This document shows positions 1-6,593 of a DNA stretch of 6,857 nt, piece after piece. The notes beneath the pieces are model-generated. The model did not search any database. It saw only the letters and a program-made list of their open reading frames with translations, and was not told the DNA's origin. The translations under genes and the position numbers were made by a program. The stretch is from the NCBI GenBank assembly GCA_900553765.1, contig USET01000052.1:1-6857 (forward strand), read 5' to 3'. Positions within the stretch are counted from its first letter, which is position 1, and the number at the start of each line of letters is the position of its first letter. Source of the DNA: an uncultured Mycoplasmatota bacterium (GTDB lineage Bacteria > Bacillota_I > Bacilli_A > RF39 > UBA660).

Positions 1-374
1 TTACACCCAACAACTATTGTTAATGTACCATCTGTAAGTGTCGGTTGTCCATTTAAAAATGTTTCATATAAAGGATGCTCTTTTGCATAATTTGATATAT
101 ACTTTTTAAAGTACTCAGGTATATATTGCTTTAAAACACGCTTTGCAGTAAAGCGTACGTCTACTTTACGAATCGTTGGAAATCCCTTTGGCAAGTATTC
201 CAAGAATTTCTCGTACTCTTCTACTGGCAACGTGCTTTCTAATTCTATTAAAAAATGATATTGATCTTTCGCTCTATTTCCGATAATTCTTTTCAAGGTT
301 GCATTCTCATAGTAAGAATAACTTTCCTTTGGCAATTTGATTTGATCCAGTAATATTTTCATTTTATCTTGCAT
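1..374 (-). CDS. polC: DNA polymerase III PolC-type alpha subunit, N-terminal part (partial, cut by left edge)
   Basis: The frame is open from an ATG at 374-372 to the window edge, giving 124 complete codons and no stop. The protein starts MQDKMKILLDQIKLP. Features matching the PolC N-terminal domain, from memory of the family, are an opening helix of the type LLxQIxLP, a middle stretch LPVEEYEKF followed by FPTIRKVDVRF, and LNGQPTLTDGTLTIVV near residues 105-122, which resembles the LLNxxxPxLxGNxLxV element before the OB and exonuclease regions. PolC is the replicative leading-strand polymerase of low-GC Gram-positives and acts in the cytoplasm at the fork. The catalytic domains lie outside the window, so identification rests on the N-terminus alone. 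The start is supported by AGGTGA at 379-384, four bases upstream. It is separated from the glycan genes by a hairpin and is probably a different transcription unit. Confidence 0.78.
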   Translation of the reverse strand, partial: MQDKMKILLDQIKLPKESYSYYENATLKRIIGNRAKDQYHFLIELESTLPVEEYEKFLEYLPKGFPTIRKVDVRFTAKRVLKQYIPEYFKKYISNYAKEHPLYETFLNGQPTLTDGTLTIVVGC

Positions 375-392
375 ACAATCACCTACTTATCT

Positions 393-398
393 AGTATA
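393..398 (-). promoter_or_regulatory. Candidate extended -10 box for polC
   Basis: On the minus strand the sequence reads TTGATATACT, a TGn extension followed by TATACT. No good -35 hexamer is visible 16-18 bases upstream (TACCGT at 17), so this would rely on the extended -10. It lies immediately after the T-tract of the hairpin at 401-442. Start of transcription would fall near 386-387, leaving a leader of only about 12 bases that begins almost at the AGGTGA ribosome binding site. Read from sequence; the promoter function is inferred. Confidence 0.35.
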
Positions 399-400
399 TC

Positions 401-442
401 AAAAAAAAAGATATTACGGTAGCTCGCGCGAATATCTTTTTT
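401..442 (-). terminator. Rho-independent terminator after the PssE-like gene
   Basis: On the minus strand, AAAAAAGATATT (442-431) and AATATCTTTTTT (415-404) form a 12-bp A/T-rich stem around a 15-base loop, with T residues continuing to 401. Two inner C-G pairs can extend the stem past a bulged base. The stem begins directly at the stop codon of the upstream gene (TAA at 443-441). It would end the GT4-PssD-PssE transcript ahead of polC. The A-tract on the other side makes it potentially bidirectional. Confidence 0.65.
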
Positions 443-1280
443 ACTTTTCCTTCATTTCTTCTCGCTTATCGACTAAGAGATAAAATGCAACGAGAAGGGA
501 GCATAAGAAAACTAAGAAAATGATATATAACTCATGAAGATTCCACATTTCATAAGTCGTATAAAATCCTAAACATCCAATCGTTAGAGTTAATATAAAT
601 GCAACGATTCGATACCACATACCAGAATGACTAAAGCGACTTAGATAAAGACAGCTTAAACTTAACACGATCAAAATCGATAAATACGTTCCAAGATAAG
701 GCACTAGTAATAAGTATCCACCAAAACTAAATAAACTCGTAAACAAACTTAACGTAATCCACTGTATGATTCTATGGTATCGATTATACCAACTTACATG
801 ATCGTCTTTCTCTATATAATTTTCGATCAATGCTACAAATTTTTTATTGTTTGTTTTATACTTCTTCGGTTTAAATTTTTTGACTTTTCGAAAAGCACTT
901 TCTAACTCCTCTACAGAGGATACTCCAATAATATAGTTTCGTTCTCCAAAATCTTCTATAATTTGCAATTGATGATCATTCGTATGTTCTTTATATTTTG
1001 ATAATCTTGGAACTGCGATCACTTTTTTCCCATATTTTAAAGCTGTTAATATAGATCCAATTCCGCCATGCGTAATCACTAAATCGGCTTCTTCCATATA
1101 TGATTCAAACTCATCCATTGGAAGTAAATCAAAAATTTCCATACGTTTCGATTCAAACTTCGTATCTCCTGCCTGTACAACGACGCGATCTTGAATCACT
1201 TTTTTTTGTATCAAACGATCGATTTCTTCTAATAAACGATGAAAACTTTTATCTTGTGTTCCAAGTGTAACTAATATCAT
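441..1280 (-). CDS. pssE: PssE/Alg13-like glycosyltransferase catalytic subunit with C-terminal four-helix membrane domain
   Basis: Residues 1-~155 match the GT28 C-terminal/Alg13 fold of PssE, EpsF and Cps14G proteins. Visible motifs are the opening strand MILVTLGTQ, the nucleotide-sugar loop THGGIGS at 70-76, and VIAVPR (87-92) followed by H99 and NDHQ (101-104). In this family PssE provides the donor-binding catalytic half and works with PssD to add a sugar, often beta-1,4-galactose, to a lipid-linked acceptor on the cytoplasmic face. The donor here is not predictable. PssE proteins are usually about 160 residues; this one has 279. Residues ~171-270 form four hydrophobic helices (about 171-193, 195-214, 223-241, 251-270), ending in a charged tail. 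The ATG at 1280 has a strong AGGAGG six bases upstream, and the gene starts 12 bases after the PssD stop. The symbol is a family name. Confidence 0.85.
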   Translation of the reverse strand: MILVTLGTQDKSFHRLLEEIDRLIQKKVIQDRVVVQAGDTKFESKRMEIFDLLPMDEFESYMEEADLVITHGGIGSILTALKYGKKVIAVPRLSKYKEHTNDHQLQIIEDFGERNYIIGVSSVEELESAFRKVKKFKPKKYKTNNKKFVALIENYIEKDDHVSWYNRYHRIIQWITLSLFTSLFSFGGYLLLVPYLGTYLSILIVLSLSCLYLSRFSHSGMWYRIVAFILTLTIGCLGFYTTYEMWNLHELYIIFLVFLCSLLVAFYLLVDKREEMKEK

Positions 1281-1292
1281 AAAGCTCCTCCT

Positions 1293-1766
1293 TTAGTAAA
1301 TCCATCCTCCATATGTTGCATCTGGATATAGTTCTTGCATTTCTTTCCACTGTACAACAAACAAATCAGAGATCGGATATAATAATCTTCCCGTAATCGT
1401 CTTCGTTTTCTTATTGGCAAATGTTTCTACATAGATAATTCGACTTCCGAAAATCTTCCCAATACAGCAAATTGGTCCAGCCGTATGTGCTCCAGTTGTA
1501 ATAATGTAATCTGGATGAAATTTAAAATAGAAATAAAGACTTTTCAAACAATTTAAAAATAATTTCACAGGATAAGTTAACATATGATCTTTCGTACCAT
1601 AAATCAAAAAATTAACGCGAGATGGATATTTCTTTTTTAAAGCGAGATTAGATTTTGTCTTCTCCGTTATAATATGATAATCCACCTTTTCAAACAAAGA
1701 TTTTAGTTGTAATAATTCTGATAAATGTCCTCCTGTAGAGGATACAAATAATACGCGTTTTTTCAT
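1293..1766 (-). CDS. pssD: PssD/Alg14-like glycosyltransferase accessory subunit
   Basis: This is a 157-residue protein, the usual length for PssD/Cps14F/EpsE. It opens MKKRVLFVSSTGGHLSELL, the family's glycine-rich loop (STGGHL at 10-15). It also has TGAHTAGP at 91-98, IIYVETFA at 110-117, DLFVVQW at 134-140 and the C-terminal YGGWIY. A hydrophobic amphipathic stretch at about 64-83 fits the membrane-associated surface of Alg14-like proteins. In this family the subunit recruits and activates the PssE catalytic partner, encoded next. The ATG at 1766 is chosen because it overlaps the stop of the upstream GT4 gene as ATGA, with a GAAGGGAAAG binding site inside that gene's end; a GTG ten codons earlier has no such support. 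The overlap implies translational coupling. The symbol is a family name. Confidence 0.88.
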   Translation of the reverse strand: MKKRVLFVSSTGGHLSELLQLKSLFEKVDYHIITEKTKSNLALKKKYPSRVNFLIYGTKDHMLTYPVKLFLNCLKSLYFYFKFHPDYIITTGAHTAGPICCIGKIFGSRIIYVETFANKKTKTITGRLLYPISDLFVVQWKEMQELYPDATYGGWIY

Positions 1767-2905
1767 ACTTCTTTCCCTTCTAACAAATCGATCCACTTTT
1801 CGATCACGACATCTTCACTATATTGTCCTACGAGTTGATGTCCTCTTTTCCCCATCTTTCTTCTCTTTTCTATACTTCCCATTAATGTCTCAACAGCTCG
1901 TTCGTATTGATCAAAATCGCGGTGTTTGATCAAGAATCCACTTTTTTGATCTTCTATAATTTCACGTGCTCCTTCAGCACTATCAAAAGCAACACATGGA
2001 AGTCCATGACTCATCGCTTCTAATAAGACAATTCCAAATGATTCCGTATGAGACGTCATCAAATAAATAGAAGAACGATGTAATAGATCATCGATATATT
2101 CTTTCTTTTGAAATCCGTGAAACGTAACTTTCTTTTGAAGACGATGGAGTTTTGCAAACTCTTGCAACTTTGAAAATTCTTTTCCATCCCCTACGATATC
2201 CAAGTGCCAAGTTGGATCATGTTTTACTAGTCTTTCATATATTTTCAACAAATCTATATACCCCTTTTCTGGAGATAACCGACCAACGGAAACAAATCTT
2301 TTTTCCGTTAATGGTGATACTTCCTTTGGAATCGTATCGATAATATTAGGAATATAGACACACTGGCAGTTCGTCCTAGATAATTTTTCTTTGTAAAATT
2401 CAGTTAGATCTCGACTCACTAAGACGAGCGTATCTAATTTTTGATTTGCCTTTACAATTTTATTTGCATACTTCATATTTCCATGATGATGATTATGCTC
2501 CCAACCGATTTTGAACATCTGTGAATTTCCATATTTCCCTAACCATCGATCTAAAATATCACGCGTTGCTATTACGATATCTGCGTCGCACTGTTTGATG
2601 TACTTTACCATCGATGTTTTGCGCAAGCGTAAAACCTTACAAGCTCGCAATCCTTCCTTTAAGATGGAAGTCGGATTTTTACGATGCACTGCACTTGCAA
2701 ATTCATCTCTATTTGGTTTTACTCCTGGATTTAAATAGACAACTTTGACTCTTTTATCTAACGAAAAAGCAGGTTCTTCTTCTAATTGATAAATGGAAGC
2801 AATCTCTACTTCGTATGTGACAGCTAAAGCATTTGCGAGTATTGTAAGTGCCTTTTCGATTCCACCATAACCTAAGTGTAATGCTAAAATCGATATTTTT
2901 TTCAT
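1763..2905 (-). CDS. Glycosyltransferase family 4 (GT-B) protein
   Basis: A 380-residue cytoplasmic GT-B glycosyltransferase that would transfer a sugar from an activated donor to the growing lipid-linked glycan. The N-terminal acceptor domain opens with MKKISILALHLGYGGIEKAL, including a GGIE loop at 14-17. The C-terminal donor domain shows VSVGRLSPEKGY (about 205-216), WHLDIVGDG (about 233-241), HGF near 263-265, and the GT4 EX7E signature ESFGIVLLE with glutamates 288 and 296. The sequence then runs through MSHGLPCVAFD. Length is normal for the family. The exact donor and linkage cannot be read from sequence. The ATG at 2905 is preferred to the GTG at 2914 because AGGTGA at 2911-2916 lies five bases upstream of the ATG and overlaps the GTG. 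It is first in a three-gene block and overlaps pssD by four bases. Confidence 0.9.
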   Translation of the reverse strand: MKKISILALHLGYGGIEKALTILANALAVTYEVEIASIYQLEEEPAFSLDKRVKVVYLNPGVKPNRDEFASAVHRKNPTSILKEGLRACKVLRLRKTSMVKYIKQCDADIVIATRDILDRWLGKYGNSQMFKIGWEHNHHHGNMKYANKIVKANQKLDTLVLVSRDLTEFYKEKLSRTNCQCVYIPNIIDTIPKEVSPLTEKRFVSVGRLSPEKGYIDLLKIYERLVKHDPTWHLDIVGDGKEFSKLQEFAKLHRLQKKVTFHGFQKKEYIDDLLHRSSIYLMTSHTESFGIVLLEAMSHGLPCVAFDSAEGAREIIEDQKSGFLIKHRDFDQYERAVETLMGSIEKRRKMGKRGHQLVGQYSEDVVIEKWIDLLEGKEV

Positions 2906-2910
2906 AACGA

Positions 2911-2916
2911 TCACCT
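2911..2916 (-). promoter_or_regulatory. Ribosome binding site fixing the GT4 start at 2905
   Basis: AGGTGA on the minus strand is followed by five bases and ATG. The in-frame GTG at 2914 lies inside this site, so it is an unlikely start. The same AGGTGA sequence precedes polC, the ABC permease and the displaced ATPase start. Confidence 0.75.
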
Positions 2917-2922
2917 AAGTTT

Positions 2923-2928
2923 ATTATA
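2923..2928 (-). promoter_or_regulatory. Candidate promoter (-10 TATAAT) for the GT4-PssD-PssE block
   Basis: A perfect TATAAT lies between the hairpin at 2951-2978 and the GT4 start. The hexamer 17 bases upstream, TTTTCT, is a poor -35, although the spacer region is T-rich. Predicted transcription start is near 2916-2917, so the leader would be about 11 bases and begin at the ribosome binding site. Position directly after a terminator supports independent transcription; function is inferred. Confidence 0.5.
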
Positions 2929-2946
2929 CATGAAACGAAAGAATAA

Positions 2947-2978
2947 GAAAAGGAAAGTACCAAACTTTGTACTTTCCT
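2947..2978 (-). terminator. Rho-independent terminator at the end of the GtrA gene
   Basis: On the minus strand AGGAAAGTAC (2978-2969) and GTACTTTCCT (2960-2951) form a perfect 10-bp stem with an 8-base loop, followed by TTTTCTTATTCTTT. The 5' arm includes two bases of the GtrA stop codon (TAG at 2979-2977). It would end the export/GT-C/GtrA transcript. The T-tail is interrupted by C, so read-through into the GT4 gene is possible. Confidence 0.75.
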
Positions 2979-3435
2979 ACTCTAAAAATTTCTTTCTCGT
3001 AATAAAGTTAAATACCATAACTACTGCTGTTGCAGCGATCTTTGCAAGCATGTAATGTACGAGCAATACTTCTGATACGATATACATAATGATATCGTTA
3101 ATGAGAAGTCCAATCGCACTCGTAATCACAAATAAAATAAAATTTCTCTTCGCATCTTTTTCTTTATTGACATCGAATACCCAGCGAATACTTGCCCAGT
3201 AATTATAAAGAACTGAGATCACGAAGGATAGTGTATTTGCAAGAATCGTTGGAAAATGACAATATTCTTTAAATATGTACAAAAAGGCAAAATCGATCAG
3301 AGTTGCAAATACTCCGACGATAGCAAATTTAAAGATTTGAACTAGTAATTTTTCAAGATGGTCAGAAACATGAATATGACATATCGTAAGACATCTATGA
3401 ATTAACTTTTCGATCTTATCTTCTTTCTTTGCCAT
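2977..3435 (-). CDS. GtrA-family membrane protein (putative polyprenyl-phosphate sugar flippase)
   Basis: A 152-residue protein of typical GtrA length. After a charged cytoplasmic N-terminus (~30 residues) it has four predicted membrane helices at about 34-54, 61-80, 99-120 and 127-146. Family-like features are KFAIVGVFATLIDF at 36-49, YNYWASIRWVF at 77-87 after the second helix, and the basic C-terminal FNFITRKKFLE. GtrA proteins are proposed to move undecaprenyl-phosphate-linked sugars across the membrane for use by GT-C glycosyltransferases, and are found in O-antigen, teichoic acid and arabinogalactan modification systems. Here the gene starts 17 bases after the end of a GT-C-like gene, which fits that partnership. 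No GtrB-like polyprenyl-phosphate glycosyltransferase is seen in the window. The N-terminal extension of about 30 residues is slightly long. The terminator overlaps its stop codon. Confidence 0.87.
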   Translation of the reverse strand: MAKKEDKIEKLIHRCLTICHIHVSDHLEKLLVQIFKFAIVGVFATLIDFAFLYIFKEYCHFPTILANTLSFVISVLYNYWASIRWVFDVNKEKDAKRNFILFVITSAIGLLINDIIMYIVSEVLLVHYMLAKIAATAVVMVFNFITRKKFLE

Positions 3436-3452
3436 TTTATCCCTACTTTCTT

Positions 3453-5147
3453 TTATTCTGCCATAATACGGTCTTCAAATAACTCTTTGTAATCAGAGTA
3501 TGACTTATTAAACTGATCTTTCAAATACTCTTTATCTTCGGTCGAATAGTTCTTGATCTTTTTATAAATTTTTAGAGTACCTCCAGGAACCTCAAATTCT
3601 TTTTCTAACTGATAATTACTACGAATCGGAGTATCTTTCTCGATCGCATTCCATAAAACTTCTACTACTTGTTGATCTTTTAAATCTAAGTGATGTTGAA
3701 CTGGCGTAACTAAATATACATAAGTTGCCTTGTAAATTTGATCAGAAAATCCATCTCGTAAATCCACGTTCGGCGTTGCTACAAACTTACTACGTAATGC
3801 AACATCTGGAAGATTATAGTTTGCAAACGTTTCATTATTGTACACATGAGAACTTGCTATCGTATAAATAGATAGCTCTGGTTCCTTTTCAATCATCTCT
3901 TTCGTATATTCCATCACTGGTTTCAAAGCTTCGCGCTGTGCGTCATGATACGTAAAATAAGTTTTGGTAAATACTGGAAGCCCCGGTTGAGGCATTCTCG
4001 AAATAGCAACACTATATGTCATGAATTGAATCAAACAAGCTAGTACTAATCCAACTTGATACAATCTTCGATTGTCGTTCTCTTTTATGTTTTTTGCAAG
4101 TTCCACCATAAACATAGAGATGATAATTGTAATATTGAAAATGATCGTATAGTAATGATGTTGATCCATCGTTTGAATCGAATTAAATAGTAAAATTGTA
4201 ATCACCATATTCAATACTAAAATAGCGATAAATTCCCTGCTTCCCTTCTTTCGCATCCATAAATAGACTGTCGCAACGACAAATAATATTGCAACGACAA
4301 TTCCTAGTTTTGTAATCAAATCCCACAATTGAATAAATAATCCACCATCTAAGTAGGCACTATAAGCTGTCGCATAGTTTCCCTTTATAATATGTTCGAT
4401 CATCTCGTGAAAGAATAATAATATGACGCTCGAAAAAGAAATTCCTATGATGAAAACATTCTTAGCCTGCTTCCATAATTTACATTTTCGATTGACAAAC
4501 AACTTACGAATGATATACACAATTGCAATGGAAATGAAATAAGAAACTGTAAAATAAACATAGTATCTTCTCAAGACAATCGTAAAGAAGAAACATAAAG
4601 CCAGAATGACCGTTCTCTTAAAATCAAAGGTTTCAAAATCATATCCATACGTATAATAGAAAATAATCAAGATCGGAATCACGCCTATAATATCTAGATA
4701 TCCATCCAAAACAGAACCATAAATGAGTGGTGTTGTTAAGAACGGTATCAAAAATACCAATAGATATTTCCAGTCGTTTTTTTTCTCTTTATATATTTTT
4801 CTATACAGAAGCACATATAAGATATAAGCCGGGATCAACCCTACTATGACAATCGCCATTCCATAGTGAAAAAAGTCACCGTTAGACCACCCAAAGAATG
4901 GTTGTAATAGTAAAGACGGCAATAGATTATAATCATCGTGATTGATAGAGTAATACACATCAGATAAATTTTCACCGATGGATTTCGTCAAAAATGCTGC
5001 TCTTTGTCCTAATGTCGTAAGCCAATAAGTGGCATGGTCCCAAACTTTTATCAAATTATTACTTTCAAACATTGCTCCATACAGAAAAAAAAGTCCTAAC
5101 AGGATACAAATAAATAGCAACAAAAACTTCAAGTTATCCTTTTTCAT
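3453..5147 (-). CDS. Polytopic membrane protein, probable GT-C-fold glycosyltransferase
   Basis: A 564-residue protein with about eleven predicted membrane helices (near 6-25, 93-115, 128-146, 150-167, 178-196, 198-216, 231-248, 279-298, 306-323, 332-350, 361-383), followed by a hydrophilic C-terminal region of about 180 residues. The first loop, residues 26-92, is long and carries WDHATYW (36-42) and NHDDYN (69-74). An acidic residue in this loop is a hallmark of GT-C enzymes, which use polyprenyl-phosphate sugars on the outer membrane face, so D37 and D71/D72 are candidate catalytic residues. DQHHYY (328-333) also sits at a helix edge. The topology and the adjacent GtrA gene support GT-C; I recognise no specific family, and a polymerase or ligase role is possible. 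The ATG at 5147 is chosen for AGGAGG just upstream; a GTG 14 codons earlier would run into the permease gene. The gap to the permease gene is 13 bases. Confidence 0.7.
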   Translation of the reverse strand: MKKDNLKFLLLFICILLGLFFLYGAMFESNNLIKVWDHATYWLTTLGQRAAFLTKSIGENLSDVYYSINHDDYNLLPSLLLQPFFGWSNGDFFHYGMAIVIVGLIPAYILYVLLYRKIYKEKKNDWKYLLVFLIPFLTTPLIYGSVLDGYLDIIGVIPILIIFYYTYGYDFETFDFKRTVILALCFFFTIVLRRYYVYFTVSYFISIAIVYIIRKLFVNRKCKLWKQAKNVFIIGISFSSVILLFFHEMIEHIIKGNYATAYSAYLDGGLFIQLWDLITKLGIVVAILFVVATVYLWMRKKGSREFIAILVLNMVITILLFNSIQTMDQHHYYTIIFNITIIISMFMVELAKNIKENDNRRLYQVGLVLACLIQFMTYSVAISRMPQPGLPVFTKTYFTYHDAQREALKPVMEYTKEMIEKEPELSIYTIASSHVYNNETFANYNLPDVALRSKFVATPNVDLRDGFSDQIYKATYVYLVTPVQHHLDLKDQQVVEVLWNAIEKDTPIRSNYQLEKEFEVPGGTLKIYKKIKNYSTEDKEYLKDQFNKSYSDYKELFEDRIMAE

Positions 5148-5150
5148 TTT

Positions 5151-5157
5151 TCCTCCT
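5151..5157 (-). promoter_or_regulatory. Ribosome binding site fixing the GT-C-like start at 5147
   Basis: AGGAGGA on the minus strand lies three to four bases upstream of the ATG at 5147-5145 and just after the permease stop (TAA at 5163-5161). It excludes the longer in-frame GTG start at 5189, which has no comparable site and would overlap the permease end. Confidence 0.8.
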
Positions 5158-5160
5158 ATA

Positions 5161-5934
5161 TTATAATTCTTCTGCGAACTTTTTCTCACACTTATTAAAT
5201 ATAAAATATCCTAATATTAGTAATAATATACATCCACCCAATAATCCAAGAATAACTAACATATCTGGTGTTTTTTGATAATACAAAATATCACGATATG
5301 CTGTGATAATATGTACCATTGGATTTAAATTAAAGATAGCACGGAATTGAGCTGGAATCATCGTAATTTCATATAATACTGGTGTCAAATAAAACCATAG
5401 CATCATAAGAACACTTACGAAATACTCTAAATCTCGGATATATACGGTAATGGAAGATAAAATAAATGAAATAGCAAGTGAAAATATATATTGTAATAAT
5501 ACGATAAGCGGTAAATAAATAATACTTGCTCCAATTCCAATACCACTAATAAATAAAGCAGCTACGATAATAATACATGAAATTAAAAAGTTTAATAGAT
5601 TACTCGTTACATTTGAAATTGGTAAAATCTCTCTCGGAAAATATACTTTTTTAATAATTCCTGAAGAAGCGATAATTGTCGATGTACTTTGACAAACCGT
5701 GGCATTAAAGAAGTTCCATGGAATCAAAGTAACGATTAAGAACATCGTGTAATTTTCTACCTGTACACGCATGATGAATGGAAAGACAAGTGCATATACT
5801 AAAAGTTGAAGTAATGGGTTGATAAATGACCAGAGAACCCCAAGAAATGATTTCTTGTATTTTCCACGGAACTCTTTACGAATTGACGTCTTTAAAAATT
5901 CTCTATACTGATATAATTCTTTAAACAATTTCAT
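5161..5934 (-). CDS. Polysaccharide/teichoic acid ABC exporter permease (Wzm/TagG/RgpC type)
   Basis: A 257-residue ABC-2 type membrane protein with about six helices. Family features are the N-terminal amphipathic segment RGKYKKSFLGVLWSFINP (23-40) leading into the first helix, the cytoplasmic coupling-type motif IIKKVYFPREILP (93-105), VYIRDLE (164-170), YLTPVLYE (182-189) and NLNPM (202-206). Two copies pair with the ATPase encoded immediately upstream to export a lipid-linked polysaccharide or teichoic acid chain across the cytoplasmic membrane. The length is normal for the family. The ATG at 5934 is chosen because AGGTGA at 5939-5944 is four bases upstream; an in-frame GTG at 5955 lies inside the ATPase gene and lacks support. 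The intergenic gap is 11 bases. The exported substrate cannot be read from this sequence. Confidence 0.92.
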   Translation of the reverse strand: MKLFKELYQYREFLKTSIRKEFRGKYKKSFLGVLWSFINPLLQLLVYALVFPFIMRVQVENYTMFLIVTLIPWNFFNATVCQSTSTIIASSGIIKKVYFPREILPISNVTSNLLNFLISCIIIVAALFISGIGIGASIIYLPLIVLLQYIFSLAISFILSSITVYIRDLEYFVSVLMMLWFYLTPVLYEITMIPAQFRAIFNLNPMVHIITAYRDILYYQKTPDMLVILGLLGGCILLLILGYFIFNKCEKKFAEEL

Positions 5935-5945
5935 CCTATCACCTC

Positions 5946-6593
5946 TTATGCACACTCTTTCAAGTATTCTTCGATTACTTTATCTGTTTTTCCATCTTCC
6001 CTAATTTTTCCATTATATAACCAAACAGAACGATCACATAAAAATTTAACGGCATCCATCGAGTGGCTGACAAATACCATCGTTTTTCCTTCGCTCTTTA
6101 ACTCTTTCATCTTATTCAAACATTTTTCTTGAAAGTGTTGATCTCCAACCGCAAGAACTTCATCGATCAATAGAATATCTGCATCTACGTTAATTGCAAC
6201 CGCAAACGCAAGACGCATATACATTCCTGAAGAGTATGTACGAATTGGATTATCTATGTAATCTCCTAGTTCAGAAAATGCGATAATATCATCGATACGC
6301 TTATCGATCTGTGCCTTATTTAATCCGAAGATAGATGCGTTGAAATAAATGTTTTCTCTACCAGAAAAGTCAGGGTGAAATCCTGCTCCTAATTCGAGTA
6401 AAGACGTTAATTTCCCTTTAATTTCAATCGTTCCACTATTTGGATAAATAATCTTTGTTAATAATTTTAACAAAGTAGATTTCCCACTTCCGTTAACTCC
6501 AATGAGTGCGACTGTCTCACCTTTTTTTATTTCTAAATTGATATCTTGTAAGACATTTCTAACCTCTTTTTTATTACGATTAAAAAAGATCAT
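5946..6593 (-). CDS. Polysaccharide/teichoic acid ABC exporter ATPase (Wzt/TagH/RgpD type), N-terminus displaced by a frameshift
   Basis: This 215-residue reading frame holds the nucleotide-binding domain that powers the permease encoded next. It shows Walker A GVNGSGKST (32-40, K38), the family segment LLELGAGFHPDFSGRENIY (65-83) covering the Q-loop region, signature YSSGM (120-124), Walker B ILLIDEVLAVGD (140-151, catalytic E145) and switch histidine H177 in VSHS. There is no C-terminal carbohydrate-binding extension like that of E. coli O9a Wzt. Family members normally start about 35-45 residues earlier with a first strand and an FKxYYDK-type segment. Here in-frame codons for YYDKANTLKER precede the ATG at 6593 back to 6626, then meet TAA at 6629-6627, while the missing strand sits in another frame. 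The ATG at 6593 has only a weak AAAGAGAG site. The body is undamaged, so a short protein, a mutation or a sequence error are all possible. Confidence 0.88.
   Translation of the reverse strand: MIFFNRNKKEVRNVLQDINLEIKKGETVALIGVNGSGKSTLLKLLTKIIYPNSGTIEIKGKLTSLLELGAGFHPDFSGRENIYFNASIFGLNKAQIDKRIDDIIAFSELGDYIDNPIRTYSSGMYMRLAFAVAINVDADILLIDEVLAVGDQHFQEKCLNKMKELKSEGKTMVFVSHSMDAVKFLCDRSVWLYNGKIREDGKTDKVIEEYLKECA

Noticed and set aside
401..442. Riboswitch or other leader RNA upstream of polC
   Set aside because: There is only a simple A/T-rich hairpin with a T-tract; the remaining leader is about 12 bases, too short for a riboswitch.
1764..1796. GTG start for PssD at 1796
   Set aside because: It lies inside the GT4 gene without a good RBS. 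The ATG at 1766 gives the ATGA overlap and the family's standard MKKRVLFVSS start.
2152..2343. Plus-strand open frame of 63 codons
   Set aside because: It lies antisense within the GT4 gene, whose conserved GT-B motifs run through this stretch. It has no recognisable domain.
2511..2738. Plus-strand open frame of 75 codons
   Set aside because: It is antisense to the N-terminal half of the GT4 gene and has no family resemblance, so it is a shadow frame.
2754..2963. Minus-strand open frame of 69 codons overlapping the GT4 start
   Set aside because: It is another frame of the GT4 N-terminus and the terminator region. The GT4 frame has the RBS and motifs.
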